Positions 13,699 through 26,800 of a stretch of DNA of 64,000 nt are shown in pieces. Below the pieces are notes generated by a model. That model was not told the DNA's origin and ran no database searches. It saw only the letters and a list, made by a program, of their open reading frames with translations. Source of the DNA: Ophthalmolycus amberensis. Lineage: Eukaryota; Chordata; Actinopteri; Perciformes; Zoarcidae. Position numbers and translations under genes: made by a program. The stretch spans positions 3,414,501 to 3,478,500 of the forward strand of contig JAFEUB010001038.1 of NCBI GenBank assembly GCA_024529925.1. The letters run 5' to 3'. Each line of letters starts with the position of its first letter. Positions within the stretch are counted from its first letter, which is position 1.

Positions 13699-14451
13699 TT
13701 TGGAAATTCGGCTTCAAAACCACAGTTTCTGTTTCTTTGATGCAAGCGTGCTGATAGCAGTCATTAACTACAGCTGTGGAAACCAGAAGGGCAGAAAAAC
13801 ATTGCCTCTAAAACTCAAATACAGGCACTTTTCAACCACTTCCACTCTTATTTCTACAGCTGTGGAGGTGCACTGATAGATTTTTAGCACAAAGAGAGAC
13901 TCGCACACAACAAACTCATGCCTTTAAGTTTTGCACCATAAAAAAGAAAGCCTTGAAATACAAATATGTGCTCTAAAAAAGCGGGGAGGAAATGTTTCCC
14001 TGACACCAAAAGATTATGTGAAGGAGACCCAACCCAAACAAGCAGTAGCTTAACACTGAAAGGCTGGCGTAGAACAAATATTGTGGTCAGGGTTACGGAT
14101 GGGTGTCGACTTTTCATTCTTGGCTTGGATATACTTTTGTCCTGTTTTATATACATCATGTGCGTGCCACTTAACCTTGCCAAAACCAGAGATATTACCA
14201 ATGACAAGACCTTAGTGTCCACAATTGTAGCTACAGCCTTGGGCTCACTACAATGTCTCCTTTCTTAGCTTGTTGTCCTTTGGAAATGTTGTTATATTTA
14301 CACACATCGTCACATAATTGTGTTTTATGCTTGATTTGATAAGTTAAGTCTGGTTTACTCTGTAAAACACACTGCATAATGAAGTCCTACAGAGCGAACC
14401 TGACTTGGGTTGTTTATCATCGTTTAAGTAAATTAGTGTTCACATAATTTG

Positions 14452-14474
14452 TGTATATATATATGTGTGTGTGT
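14452..14474. repeat. (TA)n(TG)n microsatellite
   Basis: Short TA run passing directly into TG units. Confidence 0.85.
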
Positions 14475-17400
14475 TTAAGCTAAGAGGCTGGTTACATTTC
14501 TGGGCTCCAACCATCTTACCATCTTTATTTCTCACGGGGACTACGAATGGAATGCTTGAAGTGGCCTTATTGGATATTATGTTTTGTGTTTGGCCTTTAT
14601 CAATCCATCTCGATACGAAAATAAATCAGTGTAAATTAAATTTGCATTCCCAATGAATGTCTGGAAAAGAATGTAGCGGTGTCCTTGCGCTCCAACACAG
14701 TGACCATAGAGACTACTTATTTCTCTGGGCTGCCTTGTTGGATGCGTGCCCAGACAACGGTCATCGGCCCACTGCTTTGGCATAGAGCTCCCGTGGGCAG
14801 CGGCACAGCTCAAAATGTGAGTCCATGGATCACGGTCCAAAAAAAATGAATAAATAAAAAAAGGCTGCCACACATTGCAGCATGGAATTCAAGAAAAAGC
14901 ACAGATGATCTGTGTGGAATACAATGCTAATGCGTGGTTATTTTTGATCACTGACCTAAAGAATATCCAACAAATGCTTCTGGCCACATTTGCTGCTGAT
15001 TATATTTGTTTTTATGCACATTGATTTTTACCAGCATGGAACATTCTCCTAGATAAACTCTCCTATACAGACTTTATTTGAATTAAAGAAAAATAACTCC
15101 CTAGAATGCTCTGCTGTAATCTTACACCGCCTCCAGGCAACAGCCATTCTCATTTCTTCCTGCTTCAGGTTCACTGTGACATGGTTGGTTTCTGAGGTGG
15201 CACACATTCTTCCCTCAAGTTCACAATATTGCAACTGTTGACATTTGGTGGCGATCGTATCGTAGCAAACAGGATTCTTTATCTTTTTTTTGGTGGTTTT
15301 TCACCAATCTTGTTTCCACCAATTAGCTGCTAAATGTTATCATGGATGTTTCGCAGCTAATTACTAACTTAATCTGACTGCTGCTTGGTGCTGGGCTGGT
15401 AGCGTACAGAGGGTGTATGGGGGCTGAAAACTGCTGTGCTAATTTGCGGTGAGGCAAAAATAGTTAAGTTGTAGGCTGTTCAACCAAAACAATGAGCTGA
15501 AAGATGCTAAAATGCTCTGTTGAGCTGGAGGGTAATGCGCGAGGTGATAATTGTCAGTGGGTTCGACACTACAAGCGACTCCTTTCACATTACACATAGT
15601 CCTCTGATCCATTGAGAATATCAAAAATATTGATGATAGCAGCTTTAAGAGCAAGATTTTAGCTGGTGCAATTGCCTAATATCCGTAGCCAGCTTGAGTG
15701 AGTTTTATCTGCCCTTTCCAGTCTCTTGTTTTTGTGTTATGAAGGTTCTTTGAAGACCAAAATTACACTTATGTGTTCTCTGCACACAAATCCAATTCGG
15801 CATTATTACAGGATTACTTTTGCCTATTCATTAGGTGCATATAATTTGTCAATTGATTAAAAGTGCAACATATTTTCCATATTTGTTTTGCTCAGTGATG
15901 TGTAAAGGCATAATAGTGGGCCATCTTTTCACTTATTATTGAATAGGTGTTGGTCACCTTGCCTTAAAGCTGCTGTGAGTGGAGAGTTCTGTTGTGACGT
16001 GATATTCAAAAGGCTTTTTCACTCTGCCAAGAATACATTCTCCGGGCAAATACTGAATCCATGTCGTTATTGTTGTATTAATAGGAACCAAAAAAGTGGA
16101 CTACAAAAGGAGGCTCAGCAGGCCGCTAATCAACAACGTGAAGTGTCCTCGAGTATGATGCGGTAAAATCGTGTGTTAAATCTCACACGAGAAAGAAAGT
16201 ACAGCAAAAACTTAGTGCTCTGGCAAAACATAGACGTAAAACATTTCACAGTGGTCTGACTCATCCTCTGCTGCTTTGAGATTTACTACATTTGGCAAAA
16301 CTGCTATATTTCAGTGTGTAGATTCCCATTTGTTTCCTCTGTATCGAATTCAGGGATGTTCCTTTTTGGCAATAATCCTCAGATTTAATAATAAGGAACA
16401 GCATCTTGGGTCTAAATATATCAATATCCTCCATCAAAACCCCATATCAGCTGAACCCGAATGTGTACGGGTGCTGGAAAAGTCCACAACAGATTTGTTG
16501 TCGTTCCATGTGGGTGCACTGGCAGCCAGTGTTTCAGTTTACTGATTGAGCTGGCTGACCCAAAAATCAGTGCAAGCACCCAAAAAGCGCCTGAAAGCGG
16601 CGCGATAGACTGCGGCACGCTTTAATAATGCACGGACAATGGTTTTATCACCCGTTTCTTCTCGATGAGCGTGTTTTCCTTGAGTGTAACAGGAAAGCCG
16701 AGGGGGACATGAAAGACAAACAAAGGAAGATTGGTTTTGATGCGAGGGACCAGCAGGGATGCATGTGGTTTCGAGGAGTTGTGAGATTTAACCACTACTT
16801 TACCTTTATCTCTTTGAGAGCTGTCCAAGCAGTATGCATCATCCATCGGCGCAGCAAGGAGGAATGCGTCACGCAATCGTTGTACGATTGCATCCTGTGT
16901 AGTGAAGCGAGGGGCCTGATTCCACTGGCAGGCAGACGCACATATGTACGCGGATGAAAAGAATTGATCGAATTGGAAATTCAATCACTTCCAATCCTGC
17001 AGTTGTGCGTTATTATGACGGCGGATCTGTGTGGGCCCAGTTCACAGGGAGCATGGAGAGAATTATCCCGCTCAGCTGGAGCCTCATACATACGGCTTGG
17101 AAACAGTCCCGGCAAACAGATGAAAACCTCGCCAAGACTTCCGCAGGCTCTCCAGCGCGACGAGATAAATGCAAGCGGTTGAGAAAGTTTGCTATTATCT
17201 TTAATTATTTATCTATATTCTCTGGCTGCGACATGCCGAATGAACACAATACTGTCAGACAAAACAACAGCTCACTACATCTCTGTCTCACACACGCGCG
17301 TGCTTTCATGCAGACACGAGGAAAACAAATGCACCTGTTTTCTCATTCAGCACAACAAGAATCGCGCTGTGGAGAGGTGGACAAGTCGATACCACATAGA

Positions 17401-17780
17401 CCTCTCTGAAAACTCAAATGGTTTTTGAGATTTGGTAATCCTTGGGTGGATTATTGACTTTTGCTTCAGCGGCATTCATTTCTTTCCTATAGTCAGACGC
17501 AAACAAATGCACACACCATGCATGCTGCAGGGGTAGGCAGAGAGGTTATCGCACTGCTCTGCACCGTGGCGCTCCTTGAAACACTGCCTCGCACAGCAAT
17601 ATGATAATACATTGCACAATGCACCGCACACTTAACAACCCACACGGGCAAATTGCATGGAAGTGCAGCAGGCTGTGTTGGACTGTGCCACTGTGCCGCT
17701 TCAGCCGCGATGATGCTCCTTTAAAGCTTCTGGCACATGCTGGCAAACAAAAACAAACACTCTAAATATAGTAGCTTGAA

Positions 17781-17796
17781 CACACACACACACACA
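17781..17796. repeat. (CA)8 microsatellite
   Basis: Eight CA units in noncoding DNA. Confidence 0.9.
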
Positions 17797-17996
17797 TGAA
17801 ATATATTTGCGCAAACGCCATGGGTGAATGCAGTGTCAAGTCCACCCACGCATCCATACAGTACGTTTGTGGGGTCAGATTCACACACGGTTCAGCGGTT
17901 ATCACTATTGCTCGAGACCTACAGCACTTTGTGGGACAATGGCAAGATCAAATATGAGAGACAGCGAGATCCTTCTTGTGGCACTGGCACCTCTGC

Positions 17997-18077
17997 GTCA
18001 CTCAGCGTCAGTCTGTGTCACTCAGCGTCAGTCTGCGGCAGTCAGCGTCACTCAGCGGCAGTCTGTGTCAGTTCAGC
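17997..18077. repeat. 10-bp minisatellite, eight units
   Basis: Eight tandem 10-11 bp units: GTCACTCAGC, GTCAGTCTGT, GTCACTCAGC, GTCAGTCTGC, GGCAGTCAGC, GTCACTCAGC, GGCAGTCTGT and GTCAGTTCAGC. An alternating pattern gives a weak 20-bp higher-order period. Overlapping open frames here are artefacts of the repeat. Confidence 0.9.
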
Positions 18078-18149
18078 GGAAAGATTCAGCTGTGGCAGGC
18101 GAGCATAGTTCGGCAACCGTCAAGAAGCTGCGGAGCTGAGGGGCGGAGC

Positions 18150-18173
18150 ACATTTCCTGAGACATTTCCTGAG
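18150..18173. repeat. 12-bp tandem duplication
   Basis: ACATTTCCTGAG occurs twice back to back. It is a short local duplication just downstream of the 10-bp minisatellite. Confidence 0.85.
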
Positions 18174-18962
18174 AACACCCATTGTTGTTACGACAGATCA
18201 GCTTCCAGTAAATCAGTTTTATGATTTTAGTTGAGTCATCGGAGCCCCCTGTTCTCTGTATGCATCCTTAGAGTAAGTACGTTGTACTTTTTTGTTTCTC
18301 ATTCATTTTATTTAAGTATGATTTTGCTGGTTTTGCAACAAAAGGGAACATAATACACTCTTTCCAAATTATTACTTTTATAGTCATTTACAACAATCGG
18401 CTAAAATAATGAAAATAAATCATCATCCGGCTCAGGATTTTTTTTTTTTTGCCCCAAAATAATCTATTCTTTTTCAGCTTTCAGTGTAATTGAAAATCTT
18501 TTTCAAATTAAATTATTCCATTTTTTTTTTTTTGGATTCCAGACTGTAGATTGTTCACAAGTAGACGGAGCCTCTTTGTTAGTGTGTGTGGGGGGCGGTG
18601 GGGAGCGTGGGGTGAGCCACCGTCTCACTGTAATCCAGATCTGAAAGTGTCTCACAGTTCTTTGTTTAGTTTTTTCCCTTTCCCATCTCTATTAGAGGTC
18701 TTCCAGGGAGCGGGCTGCCGATGTAGGCACATCATTAACCTTTGTGACACTCATTACAATGTGTGACTCCCCGTGTCACCCGACAGTGAGGGGATTCCAG
18801 GGGAAGTCTCTTATACACACTTATACGCACACACAGTTCTTGGTCTGTGTGGCTCTGGATCTCTGAGAGAGTTTGTCATGTCACTTCCATCGTACATATT
18901 ACAACCATTGTTCCAGAAAATTCTTTAATTCTCCTTAATAGTACGTTTGAAAGGCAAAACGG

Positions 18963-18986
18963 ACGTAGATGGCAGTCCATCTACGT
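18963..18986. repeat. 10-bp inverted repeat at the LINE 5' junction
   Basis: ACGTAGATGG, a 4-base loop (CAGT), then CCATCTACGT form a perfect 10-bp hairpin exactly where LINE-like sequence begins. The right arm belongs to the element-like sequence (CTACGTTCCGACCCTCACCC). The left arm could be a short inverted piece of the element made during 5'-truncated insertion. Confidence 0.7.
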
Positions 18987-19395
18987 TCCGACCCTCACCC
19001 CCCTTTGGGTAGTGACCGAGAGAATGAGATTGCGGATACAAGCGGCCGAAATGAGCTCCCTCCGCAGGGTGGCTGGGCTCATCCTTAGAGATAGGGTGAG
19101 GCGCTCAGACATCCAGAGGGAGCTCGGAGTACAGCCGCTGCTCCCTCGCGTCGAAAGAGGCCAGCTGAGGAGGTTCGGGCTTCTGATCAGGATGCCTCCT
19201 GGGCGCCCTGGGGCAGACCCCGATCAAGCTGGACAGATTATACATCTCATCTGGCCTGGGAATGCCTCAGGGTACCCCTGAGAAGAGGTGGAAAAATGTG
19301 TGGAGGAGAGGGACGTCTGGAGTACCCTGCTAAGCCTGCTGCCCCTGCGACCCGGCCCCAGATAAGCGGAAGAGAACGGATGGATGGACGGAACA
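18978..19395 (+). mobile_element. 5'-truncated RTE/Rex-type LINE fragment, C-terminal coding part plus tail
   Basis: The + strand encodes a degraded C-terminal piece of a fish LINE ORF2, including LRRVAGLILRDRVRRSDI and ERGQLRRFGLLIRMPPGR, a segment I recognise from abundant fish non-LTR elements. The frame breaks near 19205 and continues in another frame as a decayed remnant. It ends with the diagnostic ATAAGCGGAAGAGAACGGAT then GGATGGACGGA, a short GGAT-type tail typical of these elements. It is a dead copy with deletions relative to the usual family sequence. The exact family (Rex3/Expander-like RTE or another) is uncertain. Confidence 0.8.
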
Positions 19396-22300
19396 AGTAT
19401 ATAGAAACGCACTGTGCGGGACTATTTCCACAGACACAAAAAGATTACGCGTGTGTCTTGGAGACATTTAAATGAGTCTCAGTCATCGGATTTCGCACCT
19501 TCCTCTTTGTGCAAGGTTCCTGGTGTCAATTCGGTTTTTGTTGTATTTTCAAATTCATTTTTCGAGCCGTTACCTCTTGCAGGAGCTGCCAGTAGGCAAC
19601 ACGCAGGAGTGCAGCTCAGAATGAAATGAGAACAGCAGGAAGAAGAGGAAATGTTCCACACACCCAGATATGCGACCGTAACCCCCACCCTCTGTATGAA
19701 AATGGAATTCTTCATGGTACAGGTGAGTCTTCTCTTCACCTCTTTCAGAGATACAGACCAACACCCCCCCCCCTTTCCACCCTTATATATTTAGGTATCT
19801 GTACAAACCTGTATTTACAATCTGTACAGGGTGCCCAATCTCCAAAGGATCTCAAAGCAAACAGAAATTGTACTGCTTGAAAGTTTCTTCCGAAATACAT
19901 TTTGCTCAGCGTTAGAGGAGCTCAACAGTAACTCTATCTCAGAGGAGCAGGTGTGTTTTGAGGCAACTGTTGTGATTGTCATCTATTATAGAGAAGCCAA
20001 AAAGCCCAAAGTTTGCAAGCACTTCTTCAGAAAAGAGGAAACTGGAAGCAGGACACACACAGGGGGACCCACGCACAGTCATATGCTTCCAGTTTGGTTT
20101 TGCATTCATTTTTTACACCACAATCTGTTGAGCTATGTCTACAGGGTCCTATCTTTAAATAATAGATGTATTGGAAAATGGCGCATTTCAACCACTGTAA
20201 AAGCCCATGAATAAATCACGATTATGAATGTACACCCATGTGTGTGTGTGTGCGATGGCATGTGCTCGTGTTCCCGCGTCAGAGCTCAGACCGTTGGGGC
20301 AGCGTTACGCCTCCTCATGAAAAAGGCCCGTTTACGAGCTCTCCATGTTGTCATCACACTCTGCTCCTCTGCGCAGCCATTGATTTCTCCCCCGTCCATC
20401 ATCCATTATGCTTAAGTCTGGTGCGCTTACTTTTCAAAATGAAATCTTTTACAAATGAATGATTAGTGCGGTCGGCCTGAAAGACTAACAGAAGAATGGA
20501 GCACTGAAATCAATGTAATTGGATTACTCCAACTGAGCCCCAGTGTCATTACTTCATTTTATAGATTTGTACAGCATGAGTGAAATGGGAAAATTATTGC
20601 AATATGCAGTAATTCCAACAACATCTTTGTTTAAAGATTTCTTATAAAATGACTTTCACATTCACTCTAATTGCCATTTTCTCTCGAAACATGATTCTGT
20701 GAATCTGAACTGTGATCACACATTATAGCTCTATGGGTGCTTGTTAAACTTATCCATGTGGTGATACATTTGCATGCATCATATTATAACACTTCAGACT
20801 TCTTTTTAATATTCCATAATAAAAACACTCCTGTTACCAGCTGCTACTGTTGCTTTGGTGCATCTTTCCTCATTTAAATGAATTAGCTGCTACCTGACGA
20901 GCGTCAACACCATTGATTCCAGTGCGCCATCCATCTTCATTCCCGTGCCCACATGTGCATCCTACCGACAAGGGGTCAAGGGTGAAATGCCATTTAGGTT
21001 GACATTTCGCCGACTGCTGTGATGATTTATGTCTTCGGCGGTGTACAGGTCTTTATTGCGACACAGTGAAGACAGATGAGTGGGTGGAATAGTGAACTAT
21101 GACTGTAGAGCACCGGCTAACATGTTCCATACATGTGTTTGGGTGTCTGCTGTTGCGTGTTTGTGCAGTGTTCGTCTCTAAATAAAAGTCACAATGTAAT
21201 TCCATCTTATGGTCGTGGCAGTGCAGGTGGTGCATCTATGTGTGCAAATGAACGATGTTTCACTAAATTGTGGATGATGCGACATTACGGCTGAACCAAA
21301 TTGAAATTGTATCCAAAAATCACAATAGGACCAAGTGCAATGTTCAAATAGCAGGATGCAACGCTGTGCAATCGCAACGGTAAAGAAGACAGCGGGGCAA
21401 AAAGGCACAAAGAGAAAAACAAAGACGTGACAAAAACAGGAGGATTTTCCCGGCATGGTATTCGAGTACAGCGTGTGAAGTGTGCTGTTATTTATCATGT
21501 CTTAAAATGTCCACATGACACCTGCGGTTGGCTTGTGCTTCCCACTGATTGACACCCCACCTGTAACATGTTCCCTCCGCAGCTCTCCAATGATCAAACA
21601 CACGCGCAGAGTCAATAAATTGCCAGGTGTCAAACCCGGCTTTAGTCTGCCTCCCCCTCGCTCCATCGCCCTCATCTTCTTTTCTTCTATTTTTTATTTC
21701 AGCAATCCTTTAGCACCAGAACTCCGATGCCCCTGAGTATTAATTATTTGTATTGCCTGCGCTCTGATCTAGGGTCTCCTGTTTGGATTTGCATGGATGG
21801 TGCAAGGCAGGCGTGTCTAATACTTCGCCACAGAGAATTCAGCATCTTTATATAATAATGAACATGAAGAAAAGTTACTGAAAAAAAAACTAAGTTCAGT
21901 GGCGTATTAAGTCGATCAGATTGTCTCCAAGTGGTTAAAGATGAAGAACTCTGCGGGAGTAAAAGAAGATGATTCAGATCAGATCTTTGGTGCTTTTTAC
22001 ACTATATCAAACTTTCGGGTTTGGCGGTGGATCACTCAGAGGGAACAAAATGATTTACTAATGAACTTATATTATTCACTCACTCAGGGACACTCTGAGG
22101 CTATAAAGTAAGGCAAGAAGACCCGCCTAGAGATGCCTCAATGAGACACCGATTTTAAATTAAATTAGCATTAAAATCCCAGGGTCACCGTGGCTTTTGG
22201 CCAAGGGATTTTAAGACCCACTTTATCTGTGAATCTTTGAGTTCTGTCGTTTGAAGCTTAGTAGATGGCACTGAGGATTCAGAGGGTAGTTGTAATTAAA

Positions 22301-23390
22301 TGCTCCCAGACTTGTGACAACTGTAACCAAGATGAAATGTGTTGAGGCAAAGTGAACTGAATTGGAATACAGAGGATTCATTCTCAGACTGACCATTTTG
22401 CCCTTTTTGCAAGGGAACTACAATATCAACCAACGGCATATAATAAATTCATAAATCAATAATCGTCTGGATCTTTGCCTGTGTCTGAGCTCTCCTGCCG
22501 TGCCTATATCTGTAGCTGAGGGACATGATTTGTACAGCATGGGGGGTTTGGTCGAGTGGATGCACAACACGATGGAAGACTGTTCAGGAGTTGTAAATCC
22601 CAGATTGTGCTACAAGGTCACTGTTGGGCTCGAGAGAAGGAATCTATGTTTACTTCCACTACTTTACTGTTGCAGTTCACTTTGGATTCACGACTGCGTC
22701 AACTTGTTTTAGACTCAGCAAGCATTGCATTTGTTCAATTTGATGTTTACATCGTTAAACTTGTGAAGGATTTCTACAGTCTGTGCTGTCATTTCATGAG
22801 AGGATTTTAGCACTGTCTCTAAATCTCCCTCCTATGTACAGGATCCTCTGGTACTGTGATGTTGCAGTGAGCAAACTCGGCCCCAGATGTGCCTTTGCTT
22901 GCCTGGAATCAAACCCCAGCAGGCCCCACTCAATATATTCTCCCCCACTCTTAGACTGCCTCAATTAGGAAGTACAGCTACTCCCCAGGCATCGCAGTTA
23001 ATGAGAGAGTTCTCTTAATCTTAGCTTTAGTCTTACTTGCCTGCTTAAATAGGGGGTAGAAACAACAAAGAAAGTGGTATTTCTCAATTATATTCTTTCA
23101 ATAATTCAAAGGAGGCTTTGTCTCAGCAGTTGAACCTGTCTGGCTGGGGATCATATCCCATCTGAATGTCCTCACTGCTACCAGACTTCCCTGCACAGTC
23201 CTTCTGATTCTCGCTGTTCTCACAGAGAAAATGTGGATGTTTGTGACTACAGCTAAATGAAGCATATCTCTCATCAGCAGCGCCGGTCTCTTGGTGGCTC
23301 TCATTCTTCCACTACGGGGGTTTTAATTAAATTACCAGGAGAGATGCAGAATTGAGCAGTGGCCAAAACAACCAATGCGAGAATTGTTGT
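19396..23390. other. Noncoding interval
   Basis: No supportable gene. It holds one short TG run and a poly-C tract near 19764. Nothing else stands out before the RE1-like array. Confidence 0.7.
20239..20253. repeat. Short TG microsatellite
   Basis: About seven TG units; a short ORF across it is an artefact (Cys/Val repeats). Confidence 0.8.
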
Positions 23391-23833
23391 CACTGTCCAT
23401 GGTGCTGAATCAAGAAATGAACATCACTGTCCATGTCCTGGATCAAGGATTATGTTTCACTGTCCATGGTGCTGAATCAAGATCGCGAGTCACTGTCCAT
23501 GGTGCTGAATCACGAATCATGTGTCACTGTCTATGGTGCTGAATCAAGGATTGTGTGTCACTGTCCATGGTGCTGAATCACAAATCATGCGTCACTGTCC
23601 ATGGTGCTGAATCAAGAATCATGTGTCACTGTCCATGGTGCTGAATCAAGAATCATGTGTCACTGTCCATGGTGCTGAATCAAGAATCATGTGTCACTGT
23701 CCATGGTGCTGAATCAAGGATTGTGTGTCACTGTCCATGGTGCTGAATCAATGATTGTGTGTCACTGTCCATGGTGCTGAATCACGAATCATGTGTCACT
23801 GTCCACGGTGCTGAATCAAGGATTGTGTGTCAC
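23391..23833 (-). repeat. Minisatellite whose unit carries an RE1/NRSE-like (REST) core, 13 copies
   Basis: Units start at 23391, 23425, 23458, 23491, 23525, 23559, 23593, 23627, 23661, 23695, 23729, 23763 and 23797, a 33-34 bp period, then the repeat decays at 23831. Each unit has a 22-bp core and an ~12-bp spacer. On the minus strand the core contains TTCAGCACCATGGACAG, positions 1-17 of the RE1 consensus; the last four bases are TGAC instead of CGCC. The core is identical in ten units. Unit 5 has one change (CC to CT), unit 13 has one (CATGG to CACGG), and unit 2 is degenerate. Spacers vary more, e.g. AGAATCATGTGT, AGGATTGTGTGT and CGAATCATGTGT. REST binding is inferred from motif match only. 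Confidence 0.9.
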
Positions 23834-26800
23834 AGTTTAGTTGAAATTTATTTTTTAAGTGTCTCAGAATGGCACAAATGCTTTATATTTCAAACTTCTT
23901 TCCACTTGTGTTCAAACAACACATAACTATACAAATATTATGGAGTAGAGTTACATTCAGTATCTCTGTATGTATGGTGGTAATCTAGTATTCCGCAGCA
24001 TGTGGCAAGAGTATATTTTGAGAATAACCTTTCCACTCGATTATTCAGACATTCATTTATTCTGCCAATTATTGTGATGTAGCCACGGGTGCTGTCTGGA
24101 ATGTCAATATTGCACTCTTTACCTTATAACTTCCCCTTAACCTCATTCATTAATTATCTATATCACTGCAGCCTTTCAAGGAGAGGATTATATGGAATAT
24201 CGTAACACATTTTGGTGTTGCCGACTGCTCAAACCTTGTAGCACCAGTGACTGAGACCGGACTTATGCAAGAATTCGTGAAAGAAAGAAACCTATGTTTT
24301 GTTCTAGGGGTTGTTTTGTTCACTCAGTTGTCTCAGCAGTTTTCCTCCTGTGTTTCTAAGACTGTGTAATTTCTTGCTCCCCTTTTTGAAACCTCAGTTT
24401 GCTGGTAGTTTCTTTTTATTTTATAATTTTTATCTTCTTTGTGAGAAACCACTCTGGAAGCCCTTTGTTATCTGCATCTTTTCTTACGCGTGCTATTCCA
24501 GCATTCTGTTTTATGTATTATTCGCTGTTGCATTCATTGCTACATTCATGTGAAATTTAACCAAGAGTAAAACAATGTTTCTCAGAGTGCTTCTGTCTCA
24601 TCTCTGCCACTGCTTCGATAAAGAGAAGAAAAAGAATCAGCTGGCATATGAAAATCATAATAGTCATATAAAGGAAAACACATAAATCTATTTGAATTGG
24701 AATCAATGATACAAGACACAACAACCAAGCATGAACATTTAGCTCTGGAGTCCAAATAATCTACAGTTTAAATCAAATATCAGGTAAATGGTGCATAGAA
24801 CAGCCCCTCAGCTGCCTAACTAGCTGTGCCACACAGTTCACATGAAAACTGAAAGACTGGCCACAACACAGCATGCCGACATTAGTTTTGGTAGACTGAG
24901 TGCACAATGAAATGAGGATTAAAAACCTTGGAAATGAGCCCAGAAACCATTCAAACAGAGGACAACCAACCTGTCATAATAGATGACCGAGAGGAAATGC
25001 CTTCTGAGGAAAGTAGCTCATTTCACGAGATTGTTAAAACCTAAAGAGATTGAACATTTGATATCAGATACCTGGAGGCCAAGTAAACACAATGAGCTCT
25101 GATTGAGATTCACCACGTATAATAATGTCCCATTTGTGTCATAGTTCAGGATATAAAAGTCAAAATGGAAATCACTGCATGCTACAATGATGTACTTTTT
25201 GCCATCACAGCGCAAAAATCTAAGTTACATTAGATACAAATGGGTCAGTGAGTTTTCCTCTGTGCTATGTGCAGGAACAAAGCACACAGCCCTTGTTTGA
25301 AGATCATACATATAATAAATGTGCTATGTATTTGTATGATAATCTTCCATCGAAACATTTTTTTTTTTAAAGATTGTCTAATCTAATGGAATAGTGACAA
25401 GATGAAATAATTCAATCTGTCAAAAACATTTCCTCTTGGGAACGCAGCAACAGCGCCGCAGTGATTCCCTCTTGCACGAAGTGGCGTGCAGTTAAAAAAG
25501 TGAGACAACTTATGACAGATACATATGTAGCTGTCATTTCTCAGACCCAATGATTGCCACTCCATTACAGGCTTTAGGCTCTAAACTGGTCTCATAAACA
25601 CCGCCACTGAGAGAGAGAGAGTAAGGGGGTTGCTGTATAATGTCATGTTCTTAAGAGACCATTAAACTGTCCCAGTGATCCACAGCGTGTGCATACATAG
25701 GTTGGTATTATATCGTAAAAAAAAATAAAATCCTGGGCGACATGTGCAGGGGACCTGAACAGCACTCAAGCCTTTTATTGCAAGTTGCTATTTATGTTCA
25801 ACGCGACTTGTTTAGAGCTCATTGATTTTGCAGAATGATGATGTTGTTTGACGAAAACAGAGGTTTAATTAAATATTCATTCACCAAAGATCCACTTCGG
25901 CCTGCTGCATATATTGCTGATAGTTATACATGAGAATAGACGGAGCAATAATCACCATGGTATATCACGAACATCTATTTAAAAGTTTAACTTGTTTATT
26001 TGTACATTGGCTTCTTCCATCAAGATATAAATCTTATTGTTTTAGAAGTCAACTTTTCCTGATTCCTCTGAAAATCTTTGGGTGATTCAGCGCACATACA
26101 ATACCGTACAATATTATTTTGATAAAAAAGAGCTTTAGGCTGATAAAGCAGGTACATTTCAAGTACTGTACCTTTTAAGCTTCCCTTACCAAAGTCCAAA
26201 CCTCGACACAGCCACAAACCAGTACCTCAAATTCCAAAGACAGAATTATCCTTCCTTTTCAGTGTGGCCAGAAAAATGATAGCTGCTGTCATCTATCAAA
26301 ATCATCTGTGAAATACGGAAGGAGGGCTGACTGTACATCGCTATCATCAGAAAAAAAGAAAAAAGAAAGATACTGTGAGAGTATAACAAAGTGTTGCAAT
26401 ATGCAATATGTTTATGCCTCAAAAGCCTGATTGAAGAGCTCTGATCACCACAACCAGAGGCACAGACCTGCCAACCCTCTCAAAACAAGGGCTCTCATCT
26501 TCGAGGGAAGGAAAAGCATGGTGTGGACAGATTTGTCATGAAATGTCACAGGACCCCCCCCCCCCCACCTCCACCAACAGGAAATATGACACATACCGGT
26601 AAGTGCTGCTGAAGTACTTCATTCGCACAGCGTGTCATTTGCTACCCAATTTGACTCATATCCCATCGCTGTAATTGTATGAGTAAGCATCACACCTGAG
26701 GTACATGCAGGGGTTGTCAAAGCAAGCCCAAGACCAAATAGTGTATGTTGGGTAAGTCCCGAGGAGATTGAGATCAAGGGTGCTCTAAAGTAGGTAATTA

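Larger units (their letters stand above)
12167..17996. other. Noncoding interval with one L2 remnant
   Basis: Apart from the L2 tail near 13.6 kb and two small microsatellites I see no gene or RNA. The 100-150 residue frames at 13884-14268 and 16622-17409 overlap on opposite strands or in several frames and have no domain features. Confidence 0.7.

Noticed and set aside
16622..17409. Overlapping 100-150 codon frames on both strands
   Set aside because: Mutually overlapping in several phases with no domain features; the region is simply less stop-rich.
18847..19281. A host gene of 144 codons
   Set aside because: The C-terminal half is recognisable LINE ORF2 remnant; the first half is unrelated flanking DNA.
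23391..23833. CRISPR-like direct repeat array
   Set aside because: Repeats of 22 bp with 12-bp spacers look superficially similar, but the spacers are near-copies of each other, the DNA is vertebrate, and no cas genes exist. It is a minisatellite.
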